The notes under the pieces are model-generated. The model was not told the DNA's origin. It saw nothing but the letters and a program-made list of their open reading frames with translations, and did no database searches. DNA of 64,000 nucleotides, from assembly GCF_000758325.1 (NCBI RefSeq), contig NZ_CP009459.1:3534001-3598000 (forward strand), read 5' to 3'. The DNA is from Cedecea neteri (lineage in GTDB: Bacteria; Pseudomonadota; Gammaproteobacteria; Enterobacterales; Enterobacteriaceae). The position numbers were made by a program, and so were the translations under genes. Positions 21,197 to 29,626 of this stretch are shown here, piece after piece (position 1 is the first letter of the stretch; each line of letters starts with the position of its first letter).

Positions 21197-22062
21197 CCCG
21201 CTTTACGCAGAGCCGTCGATGTATGGCGGTTTTGCAGCATGACCAGCCGTTCCATGTAGGCAATGTCCTTGTCCTCCAGGCAAAATGCGGCATCCACCCA
21301 GTCTTCGGTGATGTCCATCAGCTCTGAGCGTGGCAGCTGTAACACTCGCTGCCGCGCACGCAGCATGGCCTTCACACCGTTAAGCTTAGGCTGCAGGGTA
21401 TCGATGAAGGTACGCGTGGCCAGGTATCCCTGCCCTGGCTCAAACAGCTGATCCACCAGCCCGTGCTGCTGGTGCCATTCCGCCGTGTGTGACTCGCCTT
21501 TATAAATCAACTCTTCGGCAAGTTTCATGCCCGAGCGACGCGCAACCAAAGAGTATGCGCCCATGCCGGGAAACAGATTGAACGCAATTTCCGGGAACCC
21601 CAGTCTGGCATCGCGCTGTGCCAGCAGGAAATGATGCGCGAGCGCCGCCTCAAATCCACCGCCAAGCGCACTGCCCTCGACCATCGCCAGGCTGATCGCC
21701 CCCGTATCAAAACCGCGAGACGCAGCGTGCACGCAGTCCACACAGGCGCGGGCATAGGCGCGGAGCGCTTCCCGACGCCCATTGCGAATAGTTTCCACAA
21801 AAAAGCCTAAATCGCCGCCGGTATTGTACATCCCGGGGACCAGCGAGCCGGTAACCCAGAAATCAACTTTGAATCCGGCCTTCTGGACGATATATCCCAG
21901 GTTCATTATTTCCTCGATAAGCCCGTGATTGAAGCAGGGGCGCGGGCGGGCACGAAGCATCATCCAGACGGTACGGCGTTCTTCTTCGTAATATCCAGAC
22001 AGTTGAGTAAAACGTGCAGTATCAGTAAAGAGTTTGCAGGTTGGTTGGTTGATAACTGTCAT
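21193..22062 (-). CDS. rpfF: DSF-family signal synthase RpfF
   Basis: A 289-residue crotonase-family protein. RpfF uses a 3-hydroxyacyl-ACP as dehydratase and thioesterase to make cis-2-unsaturated fatty-acid signals. The two catalytic glutamates fit Glu138 ([10 protein letters not shown]) and Glu158 ([17 protein letters not shown]), 20 residues apart as in Xanthomonas Glu141/Glu161. I start at the ATG at 22062, preceded by GAGGA; a frame to 22095 lacks a ribosome site. It converges on rpfR, and the two stop codons share the palindrome CTAG (21193-21196). E. coli K-12 lacks this gene. Confidence 0.92.
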   Translation of the reverse strand: MTVINQPTCKLFTDTARFTQLSGYYEEERRTVWMMLRARPRPCFNHGLIEEIMNLGYIVQKAGFKVDFWVTGSLVPGMYNTGGDLGFFVETIRNGRREALRAYARACVDCVHAASRGFDTGAISLAMVEGSALGGGFEAALAHHFLLAQRDARLGFPEIAFNLFPGMGAYSLVARRSGMKLAEELIYKGESHTAEWHQQHGLVDQLFEPGQGYLATRTFIDTLQPKLNGVKAMLRARQRVLQLPRSELMDITEDWVDAAFCLEDKDIAYMERLVMLQNRHTSTALRKAG

Positions 22063-22284
22063 AGCCAGATCCTCATTAAATGAATGTGCGGTCATCGCAG
22101 GATCAGACTAATCCACGGCTGTAGTTTGATGAATGCAGCGTAAGGATTAATAATTAATGCTTATATGTTGTGCGATAATTTATTGAAGAATAATGCTAAG
22201 AATTCGCCGAGTGCCCTTCTCTTTACCGGCTATTTTTTGCATTATGGGCGAATGATTCATTCCCTAACTCAGACAGGATTAACA

Positions 22285-22467
22285 ATGCCAACACTGGATC
22301 CGCAGCAGCTTGCCAAACGTATTGATACCGTGCTGGATATTCTGGTTGCCAAAGATTATGCCTCCGCGATAAACAACCTCGAGATCCTCAAAGCTGAATT
22401 ACTGCGCATAAATAACGATGAAAACAAGCAGGATGGTGAGCAAAAAAAATCGCCCTGGGAAATTTAA
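22285..22467 (+). CDS. yciZ: YciZ, UPF0509 small protein
   Basis: A 60-residue protein matching E. coli YciZ (57) in its core, [30 protein letters not shown], and its SPWEI end. I start at 22285 (MPTLDPQQ) after an AGGA site rather than at an upstream in-frame ATG at 22165. It is likely a small helical cytoplasmic protein of unknown function. In E. coli it lies between yciT and pdeR; here a 5.8-kb block separates it from yciT. Confidence 0.88.
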   Translation: MPTLDPQQLAKRIDTVLDILVAKDYASAINNLEILKAELLRINNDENKQDGEQKKSPWEI

Positions 22468-22535
22468 ATTTTATGCCAGCGAAAGCAGCCCAAAATAAAG
22501 GCTGCTTTTCTTTTATACCATCACAATGAAAACGC

Positions 22536-23645
22536 TTAGTGAAACAGGCCGGTCCAGCCCTGGATGGCCATATATATCCCCATCGCCGCAATCAGGATAC
22601 TGGAAAAGTAAGGCGCCTTTCGGGCTGCGTTGCTAAAGCCGTGCCAACGTTTTGCCACCTGACGAACGCCAACCGCCGCGCTCACGCCAACGGTCACCAG
22701 CGTCAATGCCAGGCCAATGCTAAAACCGAGTACCAGCGTAGCCCCCAGCACCAACGCCTTAAGCTGCAGACAAATCAGCAAGACCGTGATGGCCGCCGGG
22801 CATGGGATCAGCCCACCGGTCAGGCCAAACAGTAAAATTTGCCCGTTGGTGACGTCTTTGTTGGTAAAACGGCGCTTAATGTCATTGGCATGCGCCAGCT
22901 CATGGGCATCCTGATACTCTTTGGTGCCCGCATCCAGCCCCTCGGTTCCCGCATGATCGTGCTCATGTTCATGAAACGCCAGATCGTAATCGTGGCTGTG
23001 CCCACGGTGGCCAAACGAAACACGGACGTTGAAGTTATGAGGCTCCGGGATGACCGCCGTCGACTCCATGTAGTCGCCGCAATCCACAAACTGGAAGACC
23101 TGGGAGAATGCCTCTTCTTCGCGCTTCGTCACCAACGAGATTTCCCCCGGAGCCCATTTTCTGCGGCTGAGATTGCGTAAACGCCAGCGTGGGGGCTGCC
23201 CTTGCTCAAAGATCGAAAGCTCAACCAGGCCGTGGCCGGTATCTATTCGTTTGGTTTCATCGTCGTGGTGATGCCCGTTTTCCTGAGACTCTGTCAGCCA
23301 GTTTTGCTCTCCCCTCCAGGTCCGCCAGAACATCCAGAATGCGGTGCCCAGAACAATGACGGCTGAAATTAGCTGCAGCCACGGCTCGGCAGACTCCGCG
23401 GTAAAGCGCTGGCTGATATACATCCCGCCAAAGGCGATGAGCCAGACAATGGCCGTATGGGAAAGCGTTGCCGCAAGGCCAAGCATGATCGCCTGCCGGG
23501 CAGTGCCTTTAATGGCGATGATAAACGCCGCCATCATGGTCTTCGAATGCCCGGGCTCAAGGCCATGCAGGGCACCAAGCAAAATCGCACTGGGGATAAA
23601 CAGCCAGGCATTGCCTTGCTGGAGAAGCGTAGTGAATTCAGTCAT
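22536..23645 (-). CDS. rcnA: Nickel/cobalt efflux protein RcnA with a central soluble insert
   Basis: A 369-residue NicO-family inner-membrane exporter; E. coli RcnA has 274. Both halves match (MTEFTTLLQQGNAW, ALHGLEPGHSKTMMAA, GLTGGLIPCPAAITVLL). The extra length is at about 124-236, in the cytoplasmic/periplasmic loop that in E. coli is a plain His-rich stretch: here a beta-rich segment (HGLVELSIFEQG, FVDCGDYMES) lies between His clusters (GHHHDD, FHEHEHDHAG). I start at 23645 (MTEF), matching E. coli; the frame extends to 23699. It is divergent from rcnR across two RcnR operators. Confidence 0.93.
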   Translation of the reverse strand: MTEFTTLLQQGNAWLFIPSAILLGALHGLEPGHSKTMMAAFIIAIKGTARQAIMLGLAATLSHTAIVWLIAFGGMYISQRFTAESAEPWLQLISAVIVLGTAFWMFWRTWRGEQNWLTESQENGHHHDDETKRIDTGHGLVELSIFEQGQPPRWRLRNLSRRKWAPGEISLVTKREEEAFSQVFQFVDCGDYMESTAVIPEPHNFNVRVSFGHRGHSHDYDLAFHEHEHDHAGTEGLDAGTKEYQDAHELAHANDIKRRFTNKDVTNGQILLFGLTGGLIPCPAAITVLLICLQLKALVLGATLVLGFSIGLALTLVTVGVSAAVGVRQVAKRWHGFSNAARKAPYFSSILIAAMGIYMAIQGWTGLFH

Positions 23646-23681
23646 TGGGATCATTCTTGCTGAGATGCGGGATCTAAATTC

Positions 23682-23716
23682 TACTCCCCCCCAGTACAAA
23701 ATACTACCCCCCAGTA
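23682..23716. promoter_or_regulatory. Two RcnR operators between rcnA and rcnR
   Basis: TACTCCCCCCCAGTA (23682-23696) and TACTACCCCCCAGTA (23702-23716) each fit the known RcnR site, TACT-G6-N-AGTA read on the other strand. They are 20 bp apart centre to centre, about two helical turns, so they lie on the same face. RcnR without metal should repress both rcnA and its own gene. Confidence 0.9.
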
Positions 23717-23763
23717 GATTTGTAATAGTATCATTATGAAGTTCTTCTCAGAGGGAAATTCGC

Positions 23764-24036
23764 ATGTCACACACCATTCGCGACAGACAAAAGCTCAAGG
23801 CCCGGACCAGCAAAATCCAGGGACAAGTGATTGCGCTTAAAAAGATGCTTGATGAACCGCATGAGTGTGCTGCAGTCCTGCAGCAAATTGCCGCCATTCG
23901 AGGCGCGGTGAACGGGTTAATGCGTGAGGTGATTAAAGGGCATTTGACGGAGCATATTGTGCATGAGGTAGACGAAGTGAAGCGCGAGGAGGATCTGGAT
24001 GTGATCCTTAAGGTGCTGGATTCCTACATAAAATAA
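23764..24036 (+). CDS. rcnR: Ni/Co-responsive repressor RcnR
   Basis: A 90-residue all-helical repressor of the CsoR/RcnR family, nearly identical to E. coli RcnR. The metal ligands His3, Cys35, His60 and His64 are all present, which fits Ni(II)/Co(II) rather than Cu sensing. It is divergent from rcnA. In E. coli rcnRA is elsewhere in the genome, so the pair has been placed here separately. Confidence 0.96.
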   Translation: MSHTIRDRQKLKARTSKIQGQVIALKKMLDEPHECAAVLQQIAAIRGAVNGLMREVIKGHLTEHIVHEVDEVKREEDLDVILKVLDSYIK

Positions 24037-24049
24037 GCTTTATGTGAAA

Positions 24050-24067
24050 GCCACCGCGGACGGTGGC
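24050..24067. terminator. Hairpin between rcnR and fsa
   Basis: GCCACCG-CGGA-CGGTGGC, a 7-bp GC-rich stem between the two converging stops. On the minus strand it is followed by TTTCAC, so it may end fsa; there is no T-run on the plus strand. Confidence 0.5.
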
Positions 24068-24076
24068 CACAAATGA

Positions 24077-24739
24077 TTAGAGCGTTAATGAGCCAAACGC
24101 GCCCTGCCAATCTTTTTCAAAGCCGCCTATTGCCGCCGTCACCGCAGGCGTGACCAACATCTGTTCGACCACATCAAGCGGCAGCGTGATCGCTTCGCAG
24201 CCGGCCAAAAGACATGACATCGCCTGGTGCGGCGTGCGGAAACTGGCCGCCAGCACTTTCGCATCAGGGGCATGCAGCGTCAGAAGCTGCTGGAGATCCT
24301 GTACCATCTGAATTCCGTCCCCGCCCTGAGCATCCAGCCTGTTCACATAAGGCGCAACGTATTCAGCGCCCGCCAGCGCAGCCAATAACCCTTGCGTCGC
24401 GCCATAAACAGCCGTCCCCAGCGTTGGGATCCCGAGGACTTTAAGTTGCTTGAGTGCAGCCAGGCCTTCCGGCGTAGTGGGCACTTTAACAACCAGCCCC
24501 GGTACGCGCGTGGTTAACAGCTGTGCCTCTTTCACCATTTCATCAGCCTGGTTCGCAATCACCTGAGCAAACAGCTTACCTTCGCCCCCCAGTGCGTCCT
24601 GTAGCGCAGGCAGCACTTCCCACAGGGAAATGCCCGCTTTGGCAACGATGGAAGGATTGGTGGTTACGCCCTGCAGCGGCAGAACACGGGCAAGACGCTT
24701 AACGGCGGCAACATCTGCGGTATCTAAATACAGTTCCAT
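24077..24739 (-). CDS. fsa: Fructose-6-phosphate aldolase
   Basis: A 220-residue TIM-barrel transaldolase-like protein, the same length as E. coli FsaA. The Schiff-base lysine is Lys85 (VVKVP). The enzyme makes fructose 6-phosphate from dihydroxyacetone and glyceraldehyde 3-phosphate, or the reverse. I start at 24739 (MELYLDT) after a GGAGAG site rather than at 24763. It is divergent from the glycyl-radical pair; in E. coli fsaA also lies near ybiWY, which points to a shared pathway, possibly of three-carbon compounds. Confidence 0.93.
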   Translation of the reverse strand: MELYLDTADVAAVKRLARVLPLQGVTTNPSIVAKAGISLWEVLPALQDALGGEGKLFAQVIANQADEMVKEAQLLTTRVPGLVVKVPTTPEGLAALKQLKVLGIPTLGTAVYGATQGLLAALAGAEYVAPYVNRLDAQGGDGIQMVQDLQQLLTLHAPDAKVLAASFRTPHQAMSCLLAGCEAITLPLDVVEQMLVTPAVTAAIGGFEKDWQGAFGSLTL

Positions 24740-24804
24740 TACGCTCTCCAGAATTAGTGTCATCTCTCACTGGCGGCATCATAACCCGACTGTCGATTGT
24801 TTAG

Positions 24805-24818
24805 CTGATCAATATCAA
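24805..24818. promoter_or_regulatory. FNR-like site between fsa and pflE
   Basis: CTGAT-CAAT-ATCAA differs from the FNR consensus TTGAT-N4-ATCAA at one base. Its centre is about 64 bases before the pflE ATG, and it is also upstream of divergent fsa. A second inverted repeat, ACTTTC-ATTC-GAAAGT, follows at 24823-24838 and could bind another regulator. Control by anaerobiosis would suit an oxygen-sensitive glycyl-radical enzyme. This is a sequence match only. Confidence 0.6.
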
Positions 24819-24875
24819 TATAACTTTCATTCGAAAGTAATTTAATTTACGAAAGAAACAAAAAGAGATGATGCC

Positions 24876-25775
24876 ATGCTGTTCAATATTCAGCGTTACT
24901 CCACTCACGATGGCCCAGGGATCCGCACCGTAGTTTTCCTGAAAGGATGCTCGCTAGGCTGCCGCTGGTGCCAGAATCCTGAAAGCCGCGATCGGGGATA
25001 CGATGTTCTGCTGGACCGCCGTTTATGCCTGACCGGGTGCGAGCTTTGCCAGCAGGCTGCATCAGACGTGGTTTCCCGTGTTGACGGCGAACTGGTTATT
25101 GCGCGCGGCAAACTCAATGCTGACACGATAAATGCACTGAGAGAGTGCTGCCCTACCCAGGCACTGACCGTTTGTGGCGAAGTAAAAACGGCGGATTCTA
25201 TTATGGCCACCGTGCTACGCGACAAGCCTTTTTATGCTCGCAGCGGAGGTGGGATTACGCTTTCCGGCGGAGAGCCTTTTATGCAGCCAGAGCTGGCGCG
25301 TGAACTTCTACAGCGCAGCAAAGAAGCTGACCTGCATACTGCCGTGGAATCCTGCCTGCATGTGCCGTGGAAATACATTGAACCTTCATTACCTTTTTTG
25401 GATTTGCTGCTGGCGGATCTTAAGCACGTAGATAAAGCGCGCTTTCAGCAGTGGACCGACGGCAACGCCGAACGCGTGATGGATAACTTTCGTAAGCTGG
25501 CCGCTCGCGGCGTAGAGATGACCATCCGCGTACCGTTAATTCCCGATTTTAATGCCGATGAGCGTTCCATCCGCGCCATCAGCGATTTTGCCGCCGACGA
25601 AATTGGCGCGAAATCCATCCATTTTCTGCCTTATCACACCTTAGGGATTAACAAATACAACCTGTTGGATCAGCCCTACCTGGCCGGCAGCAGGCCACTT
25701 GATGCACCAGAACTTCTGCACTTCGCCGAACAGTACGCCAGCCAAAAAGGCATGACCGCCTGGATTAGAGGATAA
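24876..25775 (+). CDS. pflE: Glycyl-radical enzyme activase (YbiY/PflE type)
   Basis: A 299-residue radical-SAM protein. The SAM cluster motif is CSLGCRWC (Cys25, Cys29, Cys32). An inserted ferredoxin-like region has further cysteines (51, 55, 58, 91, 92), as in activases of dehydratase-type glycyl-radical enzymes, but not PflA. LSGGEPF and ADLKH are family motifs. It should place the glycyl radical on the product of the next gene, 5 bases downstream. E. coli YbiY is a close match over most of the length. Confidence 0.92.
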   Translation: MLFNIQRYSTHDGPGIRTVVFLKGCSLGCRWCQNPESRDRGYDVLLDRRLCLTGCELCQQAASDVVSRVDGELVIARGKLNADTINALRECCPTQALTVCGEVKTADSIMATVLRDKPFYARSGGGITLSGGEPFMQPELARELLQRSKEADLHTAVESCLHVPWKYIEPSLPFLDLLLADLKHVDKARFQQWTDGNAERVMDNFRKLAARGVEMTIRVPLIPDFNADERSIRAISDFAADEIGAKSIHFLPYHTLGINKYNLLDQPYLAGSRPLDAPELLHFAEQYASQKGMTAWIRG

Positions 25776-25780
25776 TCATC

Positions 25781-28216
25781 ATGACCACCGAACTGAACCT
25801 GAATTTTCTCAGCCCACGTGTAGAAGCACACAAAGAGGCGCTGATACATATCGTGAAGCCGCCGGTCTGCACCGAGCGTGCCCGCCACTACACTGTCGTT
25901 TACCAGCAGCATCAGGATAAACCGCTGCCGGTTCGCCGCGCGATGGCGCTGGCCCATCATCTGGCGGAGCGAACTATCTGGATCAGACATGACGAGCTGA
26001 TCGTCGGCAACCAGGCAAGCCATGTGCGCGGGGCGCCGTTCTTCCCGGAATACACCGTCGGCTGGATTGAGAGCGAAATCGACGAGCTTGGCGATCGTCC
26101 GGGTGCCGGATTTTCAATTTCCGACGAGGACAAAGCGGTCATGCATGAAATTTGCCCGTGGTGGCGCGGGCAGACAGTGCAGGATCGCTGCTATGGCATG
26201 TTTACCGACGAGCAAAAGGCACTGCTGGCGACCGGGATCATAAAAGCCGAAGGCAATATGACTTCCGGCGACGCTCATCTGGCGGTTAATTTCCCGTTGC
26301 TGCTCGAATTGGGTATTAGCGGATTGCGTGACAAAGTCGCCGAGCGACGCGGGCGTTTGCAGTTGACCGACTGGGACGACCTGCACAAAGAGCAGTTCCT
26401 GAAGGCCATTGATATGACTTTTGCTGCCCTGAGCGACCATATATTACGCTACGCAGAATTGGCGAAGAAAATGGCCTTCGAAGAAAAACGAGAGGCACGC
26501 CGGGATGAACTGTTGGCGATCGCTGAAAACTGTAAACATATCGCCAGCAATCCGCCGGTCACTTTCTGGCAGGCTTTACAGCTCAGCTATTTCGTTCAGC
26601 TTGTGCTGCAAATTGAATCCAACGGGCACTCCGTCTCCTTTGGTCGGCTCGATCAGTACCTTTATCCGTGGTACCGCCGGGATGTGGAATTACAGCAAAC
26701 CACCAGCCGGGAGCAGGCCATTGAGCTGCTGCAAAGCTGCTGGCTGAAGCTGCTAGAGGTGAATAAAATTCGCTCCGGTTCGCATTCAAAAGCCTCCGCC
26801 GGCAGCCCGCTTTACCAGAACGTCACCATCGGGGGACAAACGCTGGTGCACGGCGTCGCGGTGGACGCCGTTAACCCGCTCTCCTGGGCCATTCTTGAAT
26901 CCTGCGGACGCCTGCGCTCAACGCAGCCTAATCTCAGCGTTCGCTATCACGCCGGGATGAGCAATGACTTCCTTGATGCCTGCGTGCAGGTGATTCGCTG
27001 CGGATTCGGCATGCCCGCATTTAACAATGATGAAGTTGTTATCGAGGAATTCATTAAGCTCGGCGTCAGCCGGGAAGATGCTTATGACTATGCGGCTATC
27101 GGCTGTATTGAAACCGCCGTCGGCGGGAAATGGGGCTACCGTTGCACCGGCATGAGCTTTATTAATTTTGCCCGGGTGATGCTGGCGAGCCTTGAACACG
27201 GCCGGGATGCTACCAGCGGAAGCATCTTCCTCCCACAGCAAAAGGCACTGTCCGAAGGCAACTTCACTTCGTTTGTCGAAATACTGGCAGCCTGGGACCA
27301 GCAAATTCGTTATTACACGCAAAAATCGATCGAGATCGAATGTGTGGTGGATACCGTACTGGAGGAAAACGCGCACGATATTCTTTGTTCGGCGCTGGTG
27401 GATGACTGCATTGAACGGGGCAAAAGCATTAAGCAAGGGGGCGCCAAATACGACTGGGTTTCAGGACTTCAGGTCGGGATAGCCAACCTTGGGAATAGCC
27501 TTTCAGCCGTGAAAAAACTGGTTTTCGAGCAGGGAATAATTGGGCAGCAGCAGCTGGCGGATGCCCTGGCCAACGACTTTGCCGGACTGAACGGCGAGCA
27601 GCTTCGTCAGCGGCTGATTAATGGCGCACCAAAATACGGCAACGACGATGATGAAGTCGATATGCTGCTCGCCCGCGCCTATCAAACCTACATCGATGAA
27701 CTTAAGCGCTATCACAACACGCGCTTTGGCCGCGGCCCTGTTGGCGGGACATACTACGCGGGAACCTCTTCTATCTCTGCAAACGTGCCGTTTGGCGCAG
27801 CCACGATGGCCACACCTGATGGCCGTAAAGCGCATACACCTTTGGCAGAGGGAGCCAGCCCCGCGTCCGGGACCGATCACCTTGGCCCTACGGCGGTCAT
27901 CAGTTCCGTGGGCAAACTGCCGACCAATAAAATCCTCGGCGGCGTTTTATTGAACCAAAAACTGAATCCCTCAACGTTAGATAATCCACGCGATCGCGAA
28001 AAATTAATGTTTATGCTGCGTACCTTCTTCGAATCACACAAGGGCTGGCACGTTCAGTACAACATTGTCTCCCGCGAAACACTGCTTGAGGCCAAACAAA
28101 ATCCTGATAAATATCGAGATTTGGTGGTAAGGGTTGCAGGATACTCGGCCTTCTTTACGGCCTTATCTCCTGACGCGCAGGATGATATTATAGCTCGCAC
28201 GGAACATACTCTTTGA
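25781..28216 (+). CDS. pflF: Glycyl-radical enzyme (YbiW/PflF type), substrate unknown
   Basis: An 811-residue glycyl-radical enzyme, nearly the length of E. coli YbiW (810). The radical site is Gly787 in RVAGYSAF. The thiyl residue is Cys442 in IGCIE, a single cysteine followed at +2 by Glu444; true pyruvate formate-lyase has two adjacent cysteines. NGHSVSFGR (281-289) matches the His-Ser pair of glycerol/diol dehydratases. It is therefore more likely a dehydratase-like enzyme than a formate-lyase, despite the gene name. It is cotranscribed with pflE and divergent from fsa. A GGCGGTGG/CCACCGCC hairpin follows the stop. Confidence 0.92.
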   Translation: MTTELNLNFLSPRVEAHKEALIHIVKPPVCTERARHYTVVYQQHQDKPLPVRRAMALAHHLAERTIWIRHDELIVGNQASHVRGAPFFPEYTVGWIESEIDELGDRPGAGFSISDEDKAVMHEICPWWRGQTVQDRCYGMFTDEQKALLATGIIKAEGNMTSGDAHLAVNFPLLLELGISGLRDKVAERRGRLQLTDWDDLHKEQFLKAIDMTFAALSDHILRYAELAKKMAFEEKREARRDELLAIAENCKHIASNPPVTFWQALQLSYFVQLVLQIESNGHSVSFGRLDQYLYPWYRRDVELQQTTSREQAIELLQSCWLKLLEVNKIRSGSHSKASAGSPLYQNVTIGGQTLVHGVAVDAVNPLSWAILESCGRLRSTQPNLSVRYHAGMSNDFLDACVQVIRCGFGMPAFNNDEVVIEEFIKLGVSREDAYDYAAIGCIETAVGGKWGYRCTGMSFINFARVMLASLEHGRDATSGSIFLPQQKALSEGNFTSFVEILAAWDQQIRYYTQKSIEIECVVDTVLEENAHDILCSALVDDCIERGKSIKQGGAKYDWVSGLQVGIANLGNSLSAVKKLVFEQGIIGQQQLADALANDFAGLNGEQLRQRLINGAPKYGNDDDEVDMLLARAYQTYIDELKRYHNTRFGRGPVGGTYYAGTSSISANVPFGAATMATPDGRKAHTPLAEGASPASGTDHLGPTAVISSVGKLPTNKILGGVLLNQKLNPSTLDNPRDREKLMFMLRTFFESHKGWHVQYNIVSRETLLEAKQNPDKYRDLVVRVAGYSAFFTALSPDAQDDIIARTEHTL

Positions 28217-28290
28217 CGAGAAGGCGGTGGTTAATCCCACCGCCTGACTACTGGCTGACATGAACTCAAGACAACAAATTATTCTGGCAG

Positions 28291-29019
28291 ATGGTTATCG
28301 ATCAGGGCCGGGTTAGCGTCGCCTCTCTGGCGAAAACAACCGGCGTTTCAGAAGTCACCATCCGCCAGGACTTAAACCTGCTGGAAAAAAATAATTACCT
28401 TCGTCGCACGCATGGTTTCGCCGTCCCGCTGGATAGCGATGACGTCGAAACTCGCATGATGAACAACTACACCCTCAAACTACAGCTTGCGCAATATGCC
28501 GCTTCGCTGGTGAATGATGGTGAAACGGTGTTTATCGAAAACGGCAGCAGCAACGCGCTTCTCGCCCGCACGCTGGCGGAACAGAAAAAAGTCACGCTGA
28601 TCACCGTCAGCAGCTATATCGCCCATTTGCTGAAAGACACCGATTGTGAAGTGATTCTGGTCGGCGGGATCTATCAGAAGAAAAGCGAAAGCATGGTCGG
28701 GCCGCTTACCCGCCAGTTTATCCAGCAGCTGCATTTCAGTAAGGCTTTTATCGGCATCGACGGCTTCTTGCCAGAAACCGGCTTTACCGGGCGCGATATG
28801 CTGCGTACCGACGTGGTGAATTCTGTGCTGGAGAAAGGCAGTGAGGCCATTGTGCTGACGGACAGCAGCAAGTTTGGCAACGTGCATCCGTATACTTTGG
28901 GCCCGATTTCACGTTTCAACCGCGTTATCACCGACGCATCGATTAGCCAGGAGACGCTGGAGCAACTGAAAGCAGCCCACCTGCAGGTGGATATTGTTGA
29001 CCCTTACGCCGCCGCCTAA
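28291..29019 (+). CDS. yciT: DeoR-family regulator YciT, start region frameshifted
   Basis: A 242-residue open frame with a DeoR-type HTH ([21 protein letters not shown]) and a DeoR C-terminal sugar-phosphate sensor domain ([23 protein letters not shown]). E. coli YciT begins MNSRQQTILQMVIDQG. Here MNSRQQIIL is encoded at 28260-28286 but in another phase, and reading there stops soon after; removing one G of the GG at 28286-28287 would restore CTG CAG ATG and a full-length protein. From the ATG at 28291 the first HTH helix is missing and no good ribosome site is seen. E. coli YciT affects osmotic-stress genes. Confidence 0.85.
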   Translation: MVIDQGRVSVASLAKTTGVSEVTIRQDLNLLEKNNYLRRTHGFAVPLDSDDVETRMMNNYTLKLQLAQYAASLVNDGETVFIENGSSNALLARTLAEQKKVTLITVSSYIAHLLKDTDCEVILVGGIYQKKSESMVGPLTRQFIQQLHFSKAFIGIDGFLPETGFTGRDMLRTDVVNSVLEKGSEAIVLTDSSKFGNVHPYTLGPISRFNRVITDASISQETLEQLKAAHLQVDIVDPYAAA

Positions 29020-29028
29020 GTCTCCGTT

Positions 29029-29056
29029 GCCCGTGCCGCGCACGGGCTTCTTCTCT
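29029..29056 (+). terminator. Terminator of yciT
   Basis: GCCCGTG-CCGCG-CACGGGC followed by TTCTTCTCT. Confidence 0.8.
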
Positions 29057-29275
29057 CTCAGAATATTCCCACGTTGTAATTAAGAGTTTTTACCTGTGTT
29101 AATCATGCGGAAAAATTAGAATAGAATTTAGCGATATAACAGGGAGTAATATACGCACCTGCCCTTTTTTAAGCTTATATCGTGACATCGTTTCACGAAC
29201 AGCCCGGTAATGTGGTGAATTTTTACTATACTTACCTGAGACTGGCTTCCGTGAATCAATTATTCTGGAGAAAGT

Positions 29276-29497
29276 ATGATGACCTTAAATAACAAAAAAG
29301 TGGCCGCTGCAATGCTGGCTATTACCCTCGCAATGTCCCTGAGTGCATGCTCTAACTGGTCTAAGCGTGACCGCAACACGGCAATCGGCGCAGGTGCCGG
29401 TGCGCTGGGTGGTGCAGTCCTGACCGATGGCAGTACGCTGGGTACGCTTGGCGGTGCGGCAGTAGGCGGTATTATCGGTCACCAGGTGGGCAAATAA
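29276..29497 (+). CDS. osmB: Osmotically inducible lipoprotein OsmB
   Basis: A 73-residue lipoprotein precursor (72 if it starts at the second of two tandem ATGs, 29279, which matches E. coli). The lipobox LSAC places the lipidated Cys at about 25. The mature part is a glycine-zipper (AIGAGAGALGGAVL, GTLGGAAVGGIIG). It is outer-membrane linked and induced by osmotic stress and stationary phase in E. coli. The 256 bases upstream carry no gene and should hold its promoters. Confidence 0.95.
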   Translation: MMTLNNKKVAAAMLAITLAMSLSACSNWSKRDRNTAIGAGAGALGGAVLTDGSTLGTLGGAAVGGIIGHQVGK

Positions 29498-29569
29498 GGC
29501 ATGACGCCAGCAAAAGCTAACCCGCTTTGACGAATTATTACGTGTTAATTTTCAGGTCTGACTATCAGC

Positions 29570-29604
29570 AGTAAAAATAAAAGGCCACGGTATTTTCCGT
29601 GGCC
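29570..29604 (-). terminator. Terminator of the pyrF-yciH transcript
   Basis: GGCCACGG-AAAATA-CCGTGGCC on the minus strand, followed by TTTTATTTTTA. The plus strand has no T-run after the stem. Confidence 0.85.
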
Positions 29605-29626
29605 CAATAATTAATGTTATTCCGAA

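Noticed and set aside
19205-22062. Full Rpf two-component system with RpfC and RpfG
   Set aside because: No hybrid kinase or HD-GYP protein is next to rpfF. The receptor here is RpfR, the alternative type.
25781-28216. Annotation as pyruvate formate-lyase
   Set aside because: It lacks the adjacent Cys-Cys pair; its motifs match the diol-dehydratase type. The gene symbol is used only by homology with ybiW.
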